Positions 55,403 through 62,827 of a stretch of DNA of 64,000 bases are shown piece by piece. A program made the position numbers and the translations under genes. Source of the DNA: Catellatospora sichuanensis (lineage in GTDB: Bacteria; Actinomycetota; Actinomycetes; Mycobacteriales; Micromonosporaceae); assembly GCF_007483665.1 (NCBI RefSeq), contig NZ_ML660189.1, positions 210,440 through 274,439 on the forward strand. Direction: 5' to 3'. Numbering within the stretch: the stretch's first letter is position 1; each line of letters opens with the position of its first letter. Below the pieces are notes generated by a model, which worked only from the letters and a program-made list of their open reading frames with translations, had not been told where the DNA came from and made no database searches.

Positions 55403-56293
55403 ATGATCGCCATGCGGTCTCTCTGGATGTTCCTGCCCGCCCCCGTGCGCCGGGAGGCACGGCGACTCGCCGAGTCAGGGCACCCGCACCCCGATCCGGC
55501 CGTACAGGACGCGGCCCAGTCCGCGACCCGCAGGCTGCGCTGGGTTTTCCGGTTGTCTGGTTTCGCGTTCTGCGGCATCTGGGCGGTCCGGGCTCTGACC
55601 GACCCGCCGGACGGATTGCGGCCGGCCGGTCTGATCGCCACGTTCGTGATGTTGGCGGCGGGCGCCCGGAAAGATCGCATGGGGCAGATCGCGGCGGCGC
55701 AATGGCCCGCGATCGCGGCACGCCGACCCGGACAGGCGGAACCGGTCCGGTTGCGCCTGCCGGCACCCTGGGGCTTGCAGAGTGTCGTCGCGGTGGCGGC
55801 CGCGCCCGTGTTGATCATGTCCGTCGCGCTCTGGGTTCGGCGGCGCGGCATCGATCCGGACCAGACGCTGTTCATGACCTGCACGGTGCTGGCGGCGGTG
55901 CTGCTGATCGTGGGGGTGGTCGCCGTCGCCCGGCGGCGTACGCGCCCGGCGCTGGAGGTCGACCGGGACGGCGTACGCCTGCCGGTCCGCGGCCTCACCG
56001 TGCCGTGGGAGCAGGTCGCCGAGGTGGCGACCCGCCCCGATGATCGGACGGCCCAGCAACGGTTCGGACTGGCCCTACGGCTGCGCGACCCCGGGGCGGT
56101 GTGGTCGGCCCGGCCGACGCCTCTGTGGCGAAGACTGCTGTGGGGACGCTCCCGCCCGCGGGCATGGATCTTCGTCGCCGCGTACGACGTGCGGGAGCCG
56201 GTGTTCCCGGCCTACGCGGCGGCGCTGGCGTTCCACGCCGACCACCTGGCCGCAGACTCCGGGCAACAGAATGCCGATCGTGTCGATGACTGA
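55403..56293 (+). CDS. hypothetical membrane protein with PH-like C-terminal part
   Basis: A 296-residue protein I cannot assign to a family. It has four hydrophobic segments (about 50-70, 76-90, 130-150, 163-182). A soluble C-terminal domain with LEVDRDGVRLPVRGLTVPWE is reminiscent of bacterial PH-like domains. The frame reaches 55298, but that part overlaps the hairpin; ATG 55403 or 55412 (MRSLWMFLP) are likely starts. It faces the alpha/beta-hydrolase gene convergently, with only 83 nt between stops. Confidence 0.55.
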   Translation: MIAMRSLWMFLPAPVRREARRLAESGHPHPDPAVQDAAQSATRRLRWVFRLSGFAFCGIWAVRALTDPPDGLRPAGLIATFVMLAAGARKDRMGQIAAAQWPAIAARRPGQAEPVRLRLPAPWGLQSVVAVAAAPVLIMSVALWVRRRGIDPDQTLFMTCTVLAAVLLIVGVVAVARRRTRPALEVDRDGVRLPVRGLTVPWEQVAEVATRPDDRTAQQRFGLALRLRDPGAVWSARPTPLWRRLLWGRSRPRAWIFVAAYDVREPVFPAYAAALAFHADHLAADSGQQNADRVDD

Positions 56294-56376
56294 GCCCTGG
56301 ACAGCGTGGTGCGACCTGCCCGCCGGAGGAGCCGGCCGACGAGTTCGGGGCTGAGCCCGGTCGGGTGGCCGGTTCC

Positions 56377-57234
56377 TCAGTGTGTGGAGGCGGGAGCCTG
56401 GGCGTCGAGGAAGGCGACGACCGGGCCGACGATACGCGGATCGCCGAGGACCCGGCGGTGCCCGAGGCCGCTCGTGATCAGCAGCTGCGATCCCGGATAG
56501 GCCGCGTGGATCCGCCGGGCGTGGTCGACCCCGACCACGTCGTCGTCGGTGTCGTGGACGATCAGCAGCGGGATCGTCAGCGCCTCGGGCTGGAACGTGC
56601 TGGAGAACCGCTGCCACAGGTCGGCGACGCCGATGTCGTGCACCGAGCGGGTGCGCAGGTGCTCGGCGAGCGCGGGGCGCAGCCGCAGCTGCCGGGTGAA
56701 CTCGGTGATGAGGTGCTCGAACTCGGCCGGACCGCCGACCGCGACCAGGCGGCCGGCGCGCAGTCCGGTGCGCAGCGCGTGGAAGGCGCAGGGAACCCCG
56801 AAGGAATGGGCGACGATCGCCGCGAAGTCGCCGTGGCGTTCCTGCAGCAGGCGCATGATGCGCTCGTACTGGAGCAGGTTCGTGGAGGTGCCGCCGGAGT
56901 CGCCGTGGCCGGGCGCGTCGAAGGTGACCGGGCTGTATCCCCGGTCGAGCAGGTCGGCGACCAGCCCGGCGAAGCGGGAACCGCGCGAGCTCCAACCGTG
57001 CAGGAGCAGCACCGGCCGGCCGCCGTCGCCCCAGGTGTAGGTGGTGACCGGGACGCCGTCGAGGTCCACCTGTCCGACCATGGCGGCCGCGTGCACGTCC
57101 TGCTCGCGGGGGTGGACCGGGGCGCGGCCGGCCGGTCGGAAGAAGAGCGTGTACGCGGCGCGTCGGGCCAGGGGTGGGGCGACGACGGCCGCGGCGTTGA
57201 GGAGCCGTCCGGTCAGGAATATCGCAGCCTTCAT
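56377..57234 (-). CDS. alpha/beta-fold hydrolase
   Basis: A 285-residue alpha/beta hydrolase. The oxyanion loop is LLHGWSSRGS, nucleophile Ser is in VAHSFGV (AxSxG elbow), Asp in IVHDTDDDVV and His in GLGHRRVLGD. The first ~30 residues are hydrophobic (KAAIFLTGRLLNAAAVVAPP), so it may be membrane-associated. Substrate is unknown; an esterase or lipase-like role is likely. A TetR-type palindrome lies 25-39 nt upstream of ATG 57234, suggesting repression. Confidence 0.87.
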   Translation of the reverse strand: MKAAIFLTGRLLNAAAVVAPPLARRAAYTLFFRPAGRAPVHPREQDVHAAAMVGQVDLDGVPVTTYTWGDGGRPVLLLHGWSSRGSRFAGLVADLLDRGYSPVTFDAPGHGDSGGTSTNLLQYERIMRLLQERHGDFAAIVAHSFGVPCAFHALRTGLRAGRLVAVGGPAEFEHLITEFTRQLRLRPALAEHLRTRSVHDIGVADLWQRFSSTFQPEALTIPLLIVHDTDDDVVGVDHARRIHAAYPGSQLLITSGLGHRRVLGDPRIVGPVVAFLDAQAPASTH

Positions 57235-57258
57235 GGCGGCAGGCTAGCAATAAATAAG

Positions 57259-57273
57259 AACGACCGGTCGGTT
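57259..57273. promoter_or_regulatory. TetR-type operator candidate upstream of the hydrolase
   Basis: AACGACCGGTCGGTT contains the perfect palindrome CGACCGGTCG flanked by AA and GTT, the shape of many TetR-family operators. It lies 25 nt upstream of the hydrolase start and about 92 nt from the divergent acetyltransferase gene, so it could serve either. Confidence 0.5.
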
Positions 57274-57364
57274 AGTTATCTCACAAGCTGCTGGCTTTGC
57301 ATCCTCGGGCCTGGCCACGGCCGTAATCCGGCCGAAGAAGACCGCTTCGTGGCAGCATTCCGGC

Positions 57365-57913
57365 ATGAGTGAGTCGTCCCAGGCGGACATCGTCATCGAA
57401 CCGGTCGGCTTCGAGCACCTGCGCCAGGTTCTGGACCTCGGCTACCGGGTCTTCGACACGACGGTGAAGCCGTACACCTCCTGGTCGCTGACCGCCGTCG
57501 CGGAGCACCTGGACAGCGGCGACAGCGCGTGCTGGGTCGCGCTGGACGGGACGAAGGTGGTCGGCTTCGTGCTCGGCTCGCAGACGTTCGAGTTGCGCGA
57601 CGACTGGGGCTATCTGGAGTGGATCGCGGTGGACCCGGCGTACCAGGGCAGGGGCATCGCCGGGCGGCTGGTCGACGCGTGCTGCGAGGCGCTGTTCGCG
57701 GGCGGGGCGAGCCGGGTGGTGACCGACGTCGAGTCGTCCAACAGCGCGTCGGCGACCCTGATGTCGCGCAACGGCTTCGCCCCCGCGGTGACGGTCACGC
57801 TGTTCGTGCGCAGCAGCCGGCCCGACGAGGAGCCCGGCCGGGCCGTACGCGGCGTCTCCAAACGCCCCCTGATCCGCAGCGGCCGCCTGCTCGGCGACCA
57901 CCGCACCCCCTGA
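57365..57913 (+). CDS. GNAT family N-acetyltransferase
   Basis: A 182-residue GNAT enzyme: VVGFVLGSQ strand, LEWIAVDPAYQGRGIAGRLV with the Q-x-x-G-x-G acetyl-CoA loop, and VESSNSASATLMSRNGF. The C-terminal 30 residues are polar and Arg-rich. Target unknown. It is divergent from the hydrolase gene and 148 nt before leuB; cotranscription with leuB is unlikely given the motif in between. Confidence 0.88.
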   Translation: MSESSQADIVIEPVGFEHLRQVLDLGYRVFDTTVKPYTSWSLTAVAEHLDSGDSACWVALDGTKVVGFVLGSQTFELRDDWGYLEWIAVDPAYQGRGIAGRLVDACCEALFAGGASRVVTDVESSNSASATLMSRNGFAPAVTVTLFVRSSRPDEEPGRAVRGVSKRPLIRSGRLLGDHRTP

Positions 57914-58003
57914 GCGCACGAGGCCAGATCAGGTCGGCGGGGCAGCGCGGCCGTGCGGCTGGGAATTCCATATGGTGGAACGGGTGTACCGTTGGGTGGG
58001 AGT

Positions 58004-58023
58004 GGGGCTTAACGTTCGGTAGA
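58004..58023 (+). promoter_or_regulatory. shared AACGTTCG motif upstream of leuB
   Basis: GGGGCTTAACGTTCGGTAGA ends 38 nt before the leuB ATG. It matches the ilvE upstream motif at 59154-59173 in 17 of 20 positions. It is probably an operator or promoter element common to both genes. Confidence 0.6.
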
Positions 58024-58061
58024 CATGTGGGATGAGTGGAAGCGGTAAGGGGCGGGCTGGC

Positions 58062-59084
58062 ATGCGGATCGCGGTCGTGGCGGGTGACGGGATCGGCGCC
58101 GAGGTGGTGGCGGAGGGGCTCAAGGTCCTCGACGCGGTGCTGCCGGGCGTGGAGACGACGCCGTACGACCTGGGCGCGGCGCGTTACCACCGGACCGGTG
58201 AGGTGTTCCCGGACTCGGTGCGCGACGAGCTGGCCCAGCACGACGCGATCCTGCTCGGCGCGGTCGGCGACCCCACGGTCCCTCCGGGCGTGCTGGAGCG
58301 TGGCCTGCTGCTGAAGCTCCGCTTCGACTTCGACCAGTACGTCAACCTGCGCCCGTCGCGGCTGTGGCCGGGGACCACCGGGCCGCTGGCCGGGGTGAAG
58401 CCGGGCGAGATCGACTTCGTGGTGGTGCGCGAGGGCACCGAGGGCCTGTACACGGGCGCCGGTGGCGGCCTGCACCGCGGCACCCCGGCGGAGGTCGCCA
58501 CCGAGGAGAGCCTGAACACCCGGCACGGCGTGGAGCGCGTGATCCGTGACGCCTTCGCGCGGGCCGGCAACCGGGCCCGCCGCAAGGTCACCATGGTGCA
58601 CAAGACCAACGTGCTGACCCACGCGGGCGGCCTGTGGGCGCGCACCTTCGCCGAGGTGGCGAAGGAGTTCCCGGACATCGCGACGGAATACCAGCACGTC
58701 GACGCGGCGGCCATGTTCATGGTGACCAACCCGCAGCGCTACGACGTGATCGTCACCGACAACCTGTTCGGCGACATCCTCACCGACATCGCGGCCGCCG
58801 TGACCGGTGGCATCGGCCTGGCCGCGAGCGGCTGCATCAACCCGACCCGCGCCTACCCGTCGATGTTCGAGCCGGTGCACGGCTCCGCGCCGGACATCGC
58901 GGGCCAGGGCAAGGCCGACCCCGTGGCGGCGATCCTGTCCGTGGCACTGTGCCTGGAGCACCTGGGCCACGCCGACGAGGCTCGAAAGATCGAAGAGGCA
59001 GTCGCCACCGAGCTCTCCGGGCGCACCGGCGAGCCGATCCGCACCACCGAGGTCGGCGACCGGGTATCCGTACTCGTAGCATGA
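58062..59084 (+). CDS. leuB: 3-isopropylmalate dehydrogenase
   Basis: A 340-residue LeuB oxidatively decarboxylating 3-isopropylmalate to 2-oxoisocaproate in leucine synthesis. It starts [15 protein letters not shown] and shows [41 protein letters not shown] and [18 protein letters not shown], the full isopropylmalate/isocitrate dehydrogenase set. ATG 58062 matches mycobacterial homologues; ATG 58032 adds ten residues. It is followed by ilvE after 132 nt. Confidence 0.95.
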   Translation: MRIAVVAGDGIGAEVVAEGLKVLDAVLPGVETTPYDLGAARYHRTGEVFPDSVRDELAQHDAILLGAVGDPTVPPGVLERGLLLKLRFDFDQYVNLRPSRLWPGTTGPLAGVKPGEIDFVVVREGTEGLYTGAGGGLHRGTPAEVATEESLNTRHGVERVIRDAFARAGNRARRKVTMVHKTNVLTHAGGLWARTFAEVAKEFPDIATEYQHVDAAAMFMVTNPQRYDVIVTDNLFGDILTDIAAAVTGGIGLAASGCINPTRAYPSMFEPVHGSAPDIAGQGKADPVAAILSVALCLEHLGHADEARKIEEAVATELSGRTGEPIRTTEVGDRVSVLVA

Positions 59085-59153
59085 CCGCAGGGCCTCGGTC
59101 CGTGCGGTGGCCGGGGTGGATGCGTACAAACTGCCCAGGTCATCGACCGGGCT

Positions 59154-59173
59154 GGGGTTGAACGTTCGTTAGA
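59154..59173 (+). promoter_or_regulatory. shared AACGTTCG motif upstream of ilvE
   Basis: GGGGTTGAACGTTCGTTAGA ends 43 nt before the ilvE ATG and is 17/20 identical to the leuB motif at 58004, at nearly the same distance from the start codon. The surrounding sequences do not align, so the match is not a simple duplication. Confidence 0.6.
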
Positions 59174-59216
59174 GGTAAGTTTCCCCCAGATCCCCGAACG
59201 ATGGAGGGCAGCGCGC

Positions 59217-60311
59217 ATGAGTGGCGGTGGCACGATCGACTTCGAGATCCGTCCGAGTTCGCAGCCGGTATCGGCCACGGAGCGCGAGGCGCTGCTGGCC
59301 AACCCCGGTTTCGGACGGATCTTCACCGATCACATGGTGACCATCCGGTACGCCGAGGGCAAGGGCTGGTACGACGCGCGCGTCGAAGCGCGGGCGCCGA
59401 TCCCGATGGATCCGGCCACGGCCGTACTGCACTATGCCCAGGAGATCTTCGAGGGCATGAAGGCGTACCGCCGGGCCGACGGCCGGGTCGGATTCTTCCG
59501 CCCGGACGCCAACGCCCGCCGGTTCGCCGCGTCCGCCCACCGCATGGCGATGGCCCCGCTGCCCGAGGACCTGTTCCTGAGCTCGGTCCGGCAGCTGGTC
59601 GGCATCGACCAGGAGTGGATCCCCACCAGCGCCGAGGGCAGCCTTTACCTGCGCCCGTTCCAGTACGCCAGCGAGGTCTTCCTCGGCGTGCGGCCCGCCC
59701 GCGAGTACCTGTACTGCCTGATCGCCTCCCCGGTCGGGCCGTACTTCTCCGGCGGGCTCAAGCCGGTCACCATCTGGGTGTCCGACGACTACACCCGGGC
59801 GTCCCCCGGCGGCACCGGCGCGGCCAAGTGCGGCGGCAACTACGCCGCCTCGCTGCTCGCCCAGGCGCAGGCCGCGGAGAACGGCTGCGACCAGGTCGTC
59901 TACCTCGATGCCGTGGAGCGCAAGTACGTCGACGAGCTCGGCGGCATGAACGTCTTCTTCGTCCGCAAGGACGGCTCGATGTTCACGCCGGAGCTGAACG
60001 GCTCGATCCTGCCCGGCATCACCCGCGACTCGGTCATCACGCTCGCCCGCGAGCAGGGCCGCAAGGTCGAGGAGCGCCCGGTCACCATCGACGAGTGGCG
60101 CGACGGCGCGCGCAGCGGCGAGATCGTGGAGACCTTCGCCTGCGGCACCGCCGCCGTGCTGACCCCGATCGGCACCGTGCGCGGTGTCGACGGAGAGTTC
60201 AAGCTCGGCGACGGCGGCACCGGCCCGGTCACCGCCGCCCTGCGCCAGTCCCTCGTGGACATCCAGTACGGCCGCGCCGCCGACCCCCACAACTGGACCA
60301 CCACCCTGTAA
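59217..60311 (+). CDS. ilvE: branched-chain amino-acid aminotransferase
   Basis: A 364-residue fold-type IV PLP transaminase, the last step for valine, leucine and isoleucine. The Schiff-base Lys204 is in GGTGAAKCGGNYAASL; other hallmarks are FEGMKAYRR, LYLRPF, VYLDAVERKYVDELGGMN and TFACGTAAVLTPIG. It is the long (mitochondrial-like, class II) BCAT type typical of actinobacteria. ATG 59217 has GGAGGG at 8-13 nt. Followed by a GAAGGGCACC hairpin. Confidence 0.95.
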   Translation: MSGGGTIDFEIRPSSQPVSATEREALLANPGFGRIFTDHMVTIRYAEGKGWYDARVEARAPIPMDPATAVLHYAQEIFEGMKAYRRADGRVGFFRPDANARRFAASAHRMAMAPLPEDLFLSSVRQLVGIDQEWIPTSAEGSLYLRPFQYASEVFLGVRPAREYLYCLIASPVGPYFSGGLKPVTIWVSDDYTRASPGGTGAAKCGGNYAASLLAQAQAAENGCDQVVYLDAVERKYVDELGGMNVFFVRKDGSMFTPELNGSILPGITRDSVITLAREQGRKVEERPVTIDEWRDGARSGEIVETFACGTAAVLTPIGTVRGVDGEFKLGDGGTGPVTAALRQSLVDIQYGRAADPHNWTTTL

Positions 60312-60321
60312 TTGGTCAAAG

Positions 60322-60365
60322 GAAGGGCACCTTCTTAACGCTCCGCGTTACAGAAGGTGCCCTTC
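60322..60365. terminator. GAAGGGCACC-type hairpin after ilvE
   Basis: Perfect 14-bp stem 60322-60335 / 60352-60365 with an inner 5-bp stem (TAACG/CGTTA) in the loop, 10 nt after the ilvE stop. It is the third member of the GAAGGGC hairpin family. A solitary half copy, AAGAAGGTGCCCTTCCTT, lies at about 61588-61605. Confidence 0.75.
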
Positions 60366-60492
60366 TTAACGCCTGGGGTGGCTTGAGCTGGGCAATCGAG
60401 CCAAGGATCGAAGGTTTTCCGACCGAGCGGCCACGGCTTCCGCCAACCCGCGTCCGCTCCGTCGCATAGCAGATCACCACCGGCCACGGCGG

Positions 60493-60519
60493 TTATCCAC
60501 AAGTACACGGCTGTCCACA
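60493..60519 (+). promoter_or_regulatory. two DnaA-box-like sequences
   Basis: TTATCCACA (60493-60501) is a perfect DnaA-box consensus and TGTCCACA (60512-60519) a close variant. They lie 41-67 nt before the AbiEi-like gene. Two boxes alone do not make an origin; they may mediate DnaA control or be chance. Confidence 0.4.
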
Positions 60520-60559
60520 GGCGGCGCGGGTCGACCGGTTGTCCGGCTCCGGGCCAGCG

Positions 60560-61525
60560 ATGACCCTGCCCTGCATGACTTCCGACTCCTCCGCCGTCCT
60601 GGACGAGCTGGCGCACCGTCAGCAGCAGTTGGTGACCCGGGCGCAGGTGCTGGCCGCCGGGCACACCGACATGATGATCTACCGCCGGATCCAGACCGGC
60701 CGTTGGCAGCGGGCGCTGGCCGGCGTCTACTGCGTACACGGCGGCACCCTCACCGACGAGCAGCGCCGGGTCGCCGCCGCCCTGTACGCGGGCCCCGACG
60801 CGCAGATCACCGGCCCTTGCGCCCTGTCCTGGTACGGCTTCCGCGCCCTACCTCCCGCGCCGGAGGTGCACCTGCTGGTCCCGCATGCGACCCGTTGCCG
60901 GTCCAACGGCTTCGCCGTCGTGAAGCGGGCGCTGACCCTGGACCGCCGCGCCCGCCACACCGACCACTACCGAGTGGTCAGCCCGGCTCGGGCGGTCGTC
61001 GACACATGCCGGGAACTGCGTGAACTCCGCACCGTGCGGGCCGTCATGGCCGAGGCCGTGCAGCGCTTCCGGGTGCCCCCGAAGCGGCTCGACGACGAGA
61101 TCCGGCGCGCTGCCCGCAGCCGCACCGCGGTGGCGCGCAGAGTCCTGGCCGAGATCGCCGGCGGCGCACGCTCGGCTCCCGAGGCGCAGGCGCGGGCGCT
61201 GCTGGCCGGGGTGCCGCAGTTGGGCACCGTGCTGTGGAACCCGCGGCTGGCGCTGGCCGACGGCACGCCGCTGCCCACGCCCGACGGCTACCTGCCGGGC
61301 GCGGCGCTGGCGATCGAGGTGGATTCGCGGGAGTTCCATCTGAGCCCCGAGGACTGGGCCCGCTCGCTGGAGCGGCACAACGTGCTCGGGCGGCACGGCG
61401 TGCAGGTGCTGCACTTCACGCCCTCGTTCGTGGAAGGTCAGCCGAACGAGGTACGCCGGATCGTGGCGGAGGCCGCGACCCTGAGAAGAGGCTTCCGCAC
61501 CAGCGTGCGCGTGGTGCGGGGTTAA
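60560..61525 (+). CDS. AbiEi-like winged-helix protein with endonuclease-fold C terminus
   Basis: A 321-residue protein. The N-terminal part (about 10-70) resembles the AbiEi antitoxin winged helix (LVTRAQVLAAGHTDMMIYRR, ALAGVYCVHGG). The C-terminal ~100 residues look like a DUF559/Vsr-type PD-(D/E)XK fold: IEVDSREFHLS, ERHNVLGRHGVQVLHFTPS. No AbiEii toxin gene follows, so it is probably not a working toxin-antitoxin pair. ATG 60560 is used; ATG 60575 (MTSDSSAVLDELA) and TTG 60539 are alternatives. Confidence 0.65.
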   Translation: MTLPCMTSDSSAVLDELAHRQQQLVTRAQVLAAGHTDMMIYRRIQTGRWQRALAGVYCVHGGTLTDEQRRVAAALYAGPDAQITGPCALSWYGFRALPPAPEVHLLVPHATRCRSNGFAVVKRALTLDRRARHTDHYRVVSPARAVVDTCRELRELRTVRAVMAEAVQRFRVPPKRLDDEIRRAARSRTAVARRVLAEIAGGARSAPEAQARALLAGVPQLGTVLWNPRLALADGTPLPTPDGYLPGAALAIEVDSREFHLSPEDWARSLERHNVLGRHGVQVLHFTPSFVEGQPNEVRRIVAEAATLRRGFRTSVRVVRG

Positions 61526-61528
61526 GAA

Positions 61529-61556
61529 GAGCTGCTGCTCGTCTCGCTGGCGCGAG
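61529..61556 (-). repeat. 28-bp dispersed repeat, second copy
   Basis: Exact reverse complement of 49259-49286, starting 4 nt after the stop of the AbiEi-like gene. Here it is intergenic. Two exact 28-bp copies 12 kb apart indicate a mobile or actively copied intergenic repeat. Confidence 0.8.
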
Positions 61557-61609
61557 CCGACGATGCCCTTCCTCTACGCATAGCGATAAGAAGGTGCCCT
61601 TCCTTCGGG

Positions 61610-61777
61610 CTAGCGGGTGGGGCGGTGGGTGCTGGTGGGGCGTGATCCCGAAGGGCGGGAACCGTGCGGGCGGGTGCCGGCGGGTCGGGTGCCTGCCCAG
61701 CGAGCTGCCGACGATCGTATGACCCCAAATTGGGGCTCGACGTGCGCCATGTGCCGTTCTACGTTGTCAGGTGCCAT
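61610..61777 (-). CDS. small ORF with GSRP/GTRP pentapeptide repeats
   Basis: A 55-codon ORF. It begins MAPDNVERHMAHVEPQFGVI and ends with four degenerate pentapeptides (GTRPA, GTRPH, GSRPS, GSRPT) and a basic tail. A strong GAGGAGG lies 6 nt before ATG 61777, unusually good for a spurious ORF. It follows the primase-like gene after 99 nt on the same strand. Function unknown; it could be a small structural or nucleic-acid-binding peptide, or non-coding. Confidence 0.4.
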   Translation of the reverse strand: MAPDNVERHMAHVEPQFGVIRSSAARWAGTRPAGTRPHGSRPSGSRPTSTHRPTR

Positions 61778-61876
61778 GTCGGACCTCCTCGATACCTCAC
61801 CTAACGACCGCACTGCCGGGCGGTCGCTGCCCGATGCATGTCACCGGGCGGGTTCGAGGGGTGGCGGGACTGCTGC

Positions 61877-62599
61877 TCAGACGGCTCGGCGCAGGGTCGG
61901 GGTGGGCTTGAGGGCGGCCGGCCGGGGCAGGGCCGGTGGGGCCAGCCGTCGGCGGGCGGTGACGGGCAGGTCGAGGAACGCGGCGTCGAGCGCCACCAGC
62001 GCCTGGACCAGGGCCTGCTGGAACTCGTCCGGGTCGGGCAACTGCCAGCCGATGCGCTGCGGCGACACCTGCCAGCGGATCGGGCCGTCGGGCAGCACCG
62101 TGGGCGGGACCGGGATCCATGAGCCGAGCGAGTGGCGCACGACGTCGACGCGGTGGTCCAGTTCCGGGGCGAGCGTGCCGCCCGAGCGCATCAGGAACAT
62201 CCAGCTGCCCGCGGCCGTGACTGCGACGGGTCCGCGTACCGCGCCCGCTGACGTCGCACGGCCGGGCCCGGTGGGCGGCCCGCACACGGCGCGTGAGCCG
62301 AGCAGGGCGGGCACCTCCAGCACGTCGAACGCGTGGCCGGTGGGCAGCAGCAGCGCATGCGGGCGCTCGCTCCACCACTCGTCGAGCTGCTCGGACCTGG
62401 TGCTCGACCGGTTCTGCCAGTCGTCGTACAGCGGATGGCTGCTGGTGGCGAAGCAGTTCACGCGGTCGCAGGCCATGCGTCGCCCGTTGAAGTATCCGCC
62501 CGGCGTCACCGCCCAGCCGTGGTCCGCGAAACGCTGCGCCGCCAGGCGCAGCCGCCGCCGCAACAGGCCTCTGCCGAACGGCGCCTGTGGCCACCGCAT
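61877..62599 (-). CDS. DNA primase/polymerase-like (prim-pol) protein
   Basis: A 240-residue protein with the layout of actinobacterial bifunctional DNA primase/polymerase N-terminal domain proteins: RLAAQRFADHGWAVTPGGYF, CDRVNCFATSSHPLYDDW, QLDEWWSERPHALLLPTGHA and FDVLEVPALLG. The catalytic acidic residues of prim-pols are not clear, so this may be a non-catalytic family member. ATG 62599 has GAGGGGG about 9 nt upstream and is preferred to ATG 62656. It is divergent from the HTH regulator, a common pairing in actinomycetes. Confidence 0.7.
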   Translation of the reverse strand: MRWPQAPFGRGLLRRRLRLAAQRFADHGWAVTPGGYFNGRRMACDRVNCFATSSHPLYDDWQNRSSTRSEQLDEWWSERPHALLLPTGHAFDVLEVPALLGSRAVCGPPTGPGRATSAGAVRGPVAVTAAGSWMFLMRSGGTLAPELDHRVDVVRHSLGSWIPVPPTVLPDGPIRWQVSPQRIGWQLPDPDEFQQALVQALVALDAAFLDLPVTARRRLAPPALPRPAALKPTPTLRRAV

Positions 62600-62827
62600 G
62601 AGTCCGACCCCCTCTTCCGGGTTAAGGGAGTCGATACTAGAGATCGACATCCGCAAAAGCCGTCACCGACGCGTCGAGTCGTCGTTACATCGACAACAGT
62701 CCAGAGCAAACGCCTGAATGCATTGTCCAACTGCAACTTGCATCTGAAGATACGAGTGTCGGACCGGATGTGGGCGCACAGACTGTGCGACTCGGTCAGA
62801 CCGACCCGATGAGGGGAGGGCTGGAGG

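Noticed and set aside
60493-60519. Replication origin
   Set aside because: Only two DnaA-box-like sites, no AT-rich unwinding region and no dnaA, dnaN or gyrase genes nearby.
60560-61525. Complete AbiE toxin-antitoxin system
   Set aside because: No AbiEii nucleotidyltransferase gene follows; only an AbiEi-like N-terminal domain is present.
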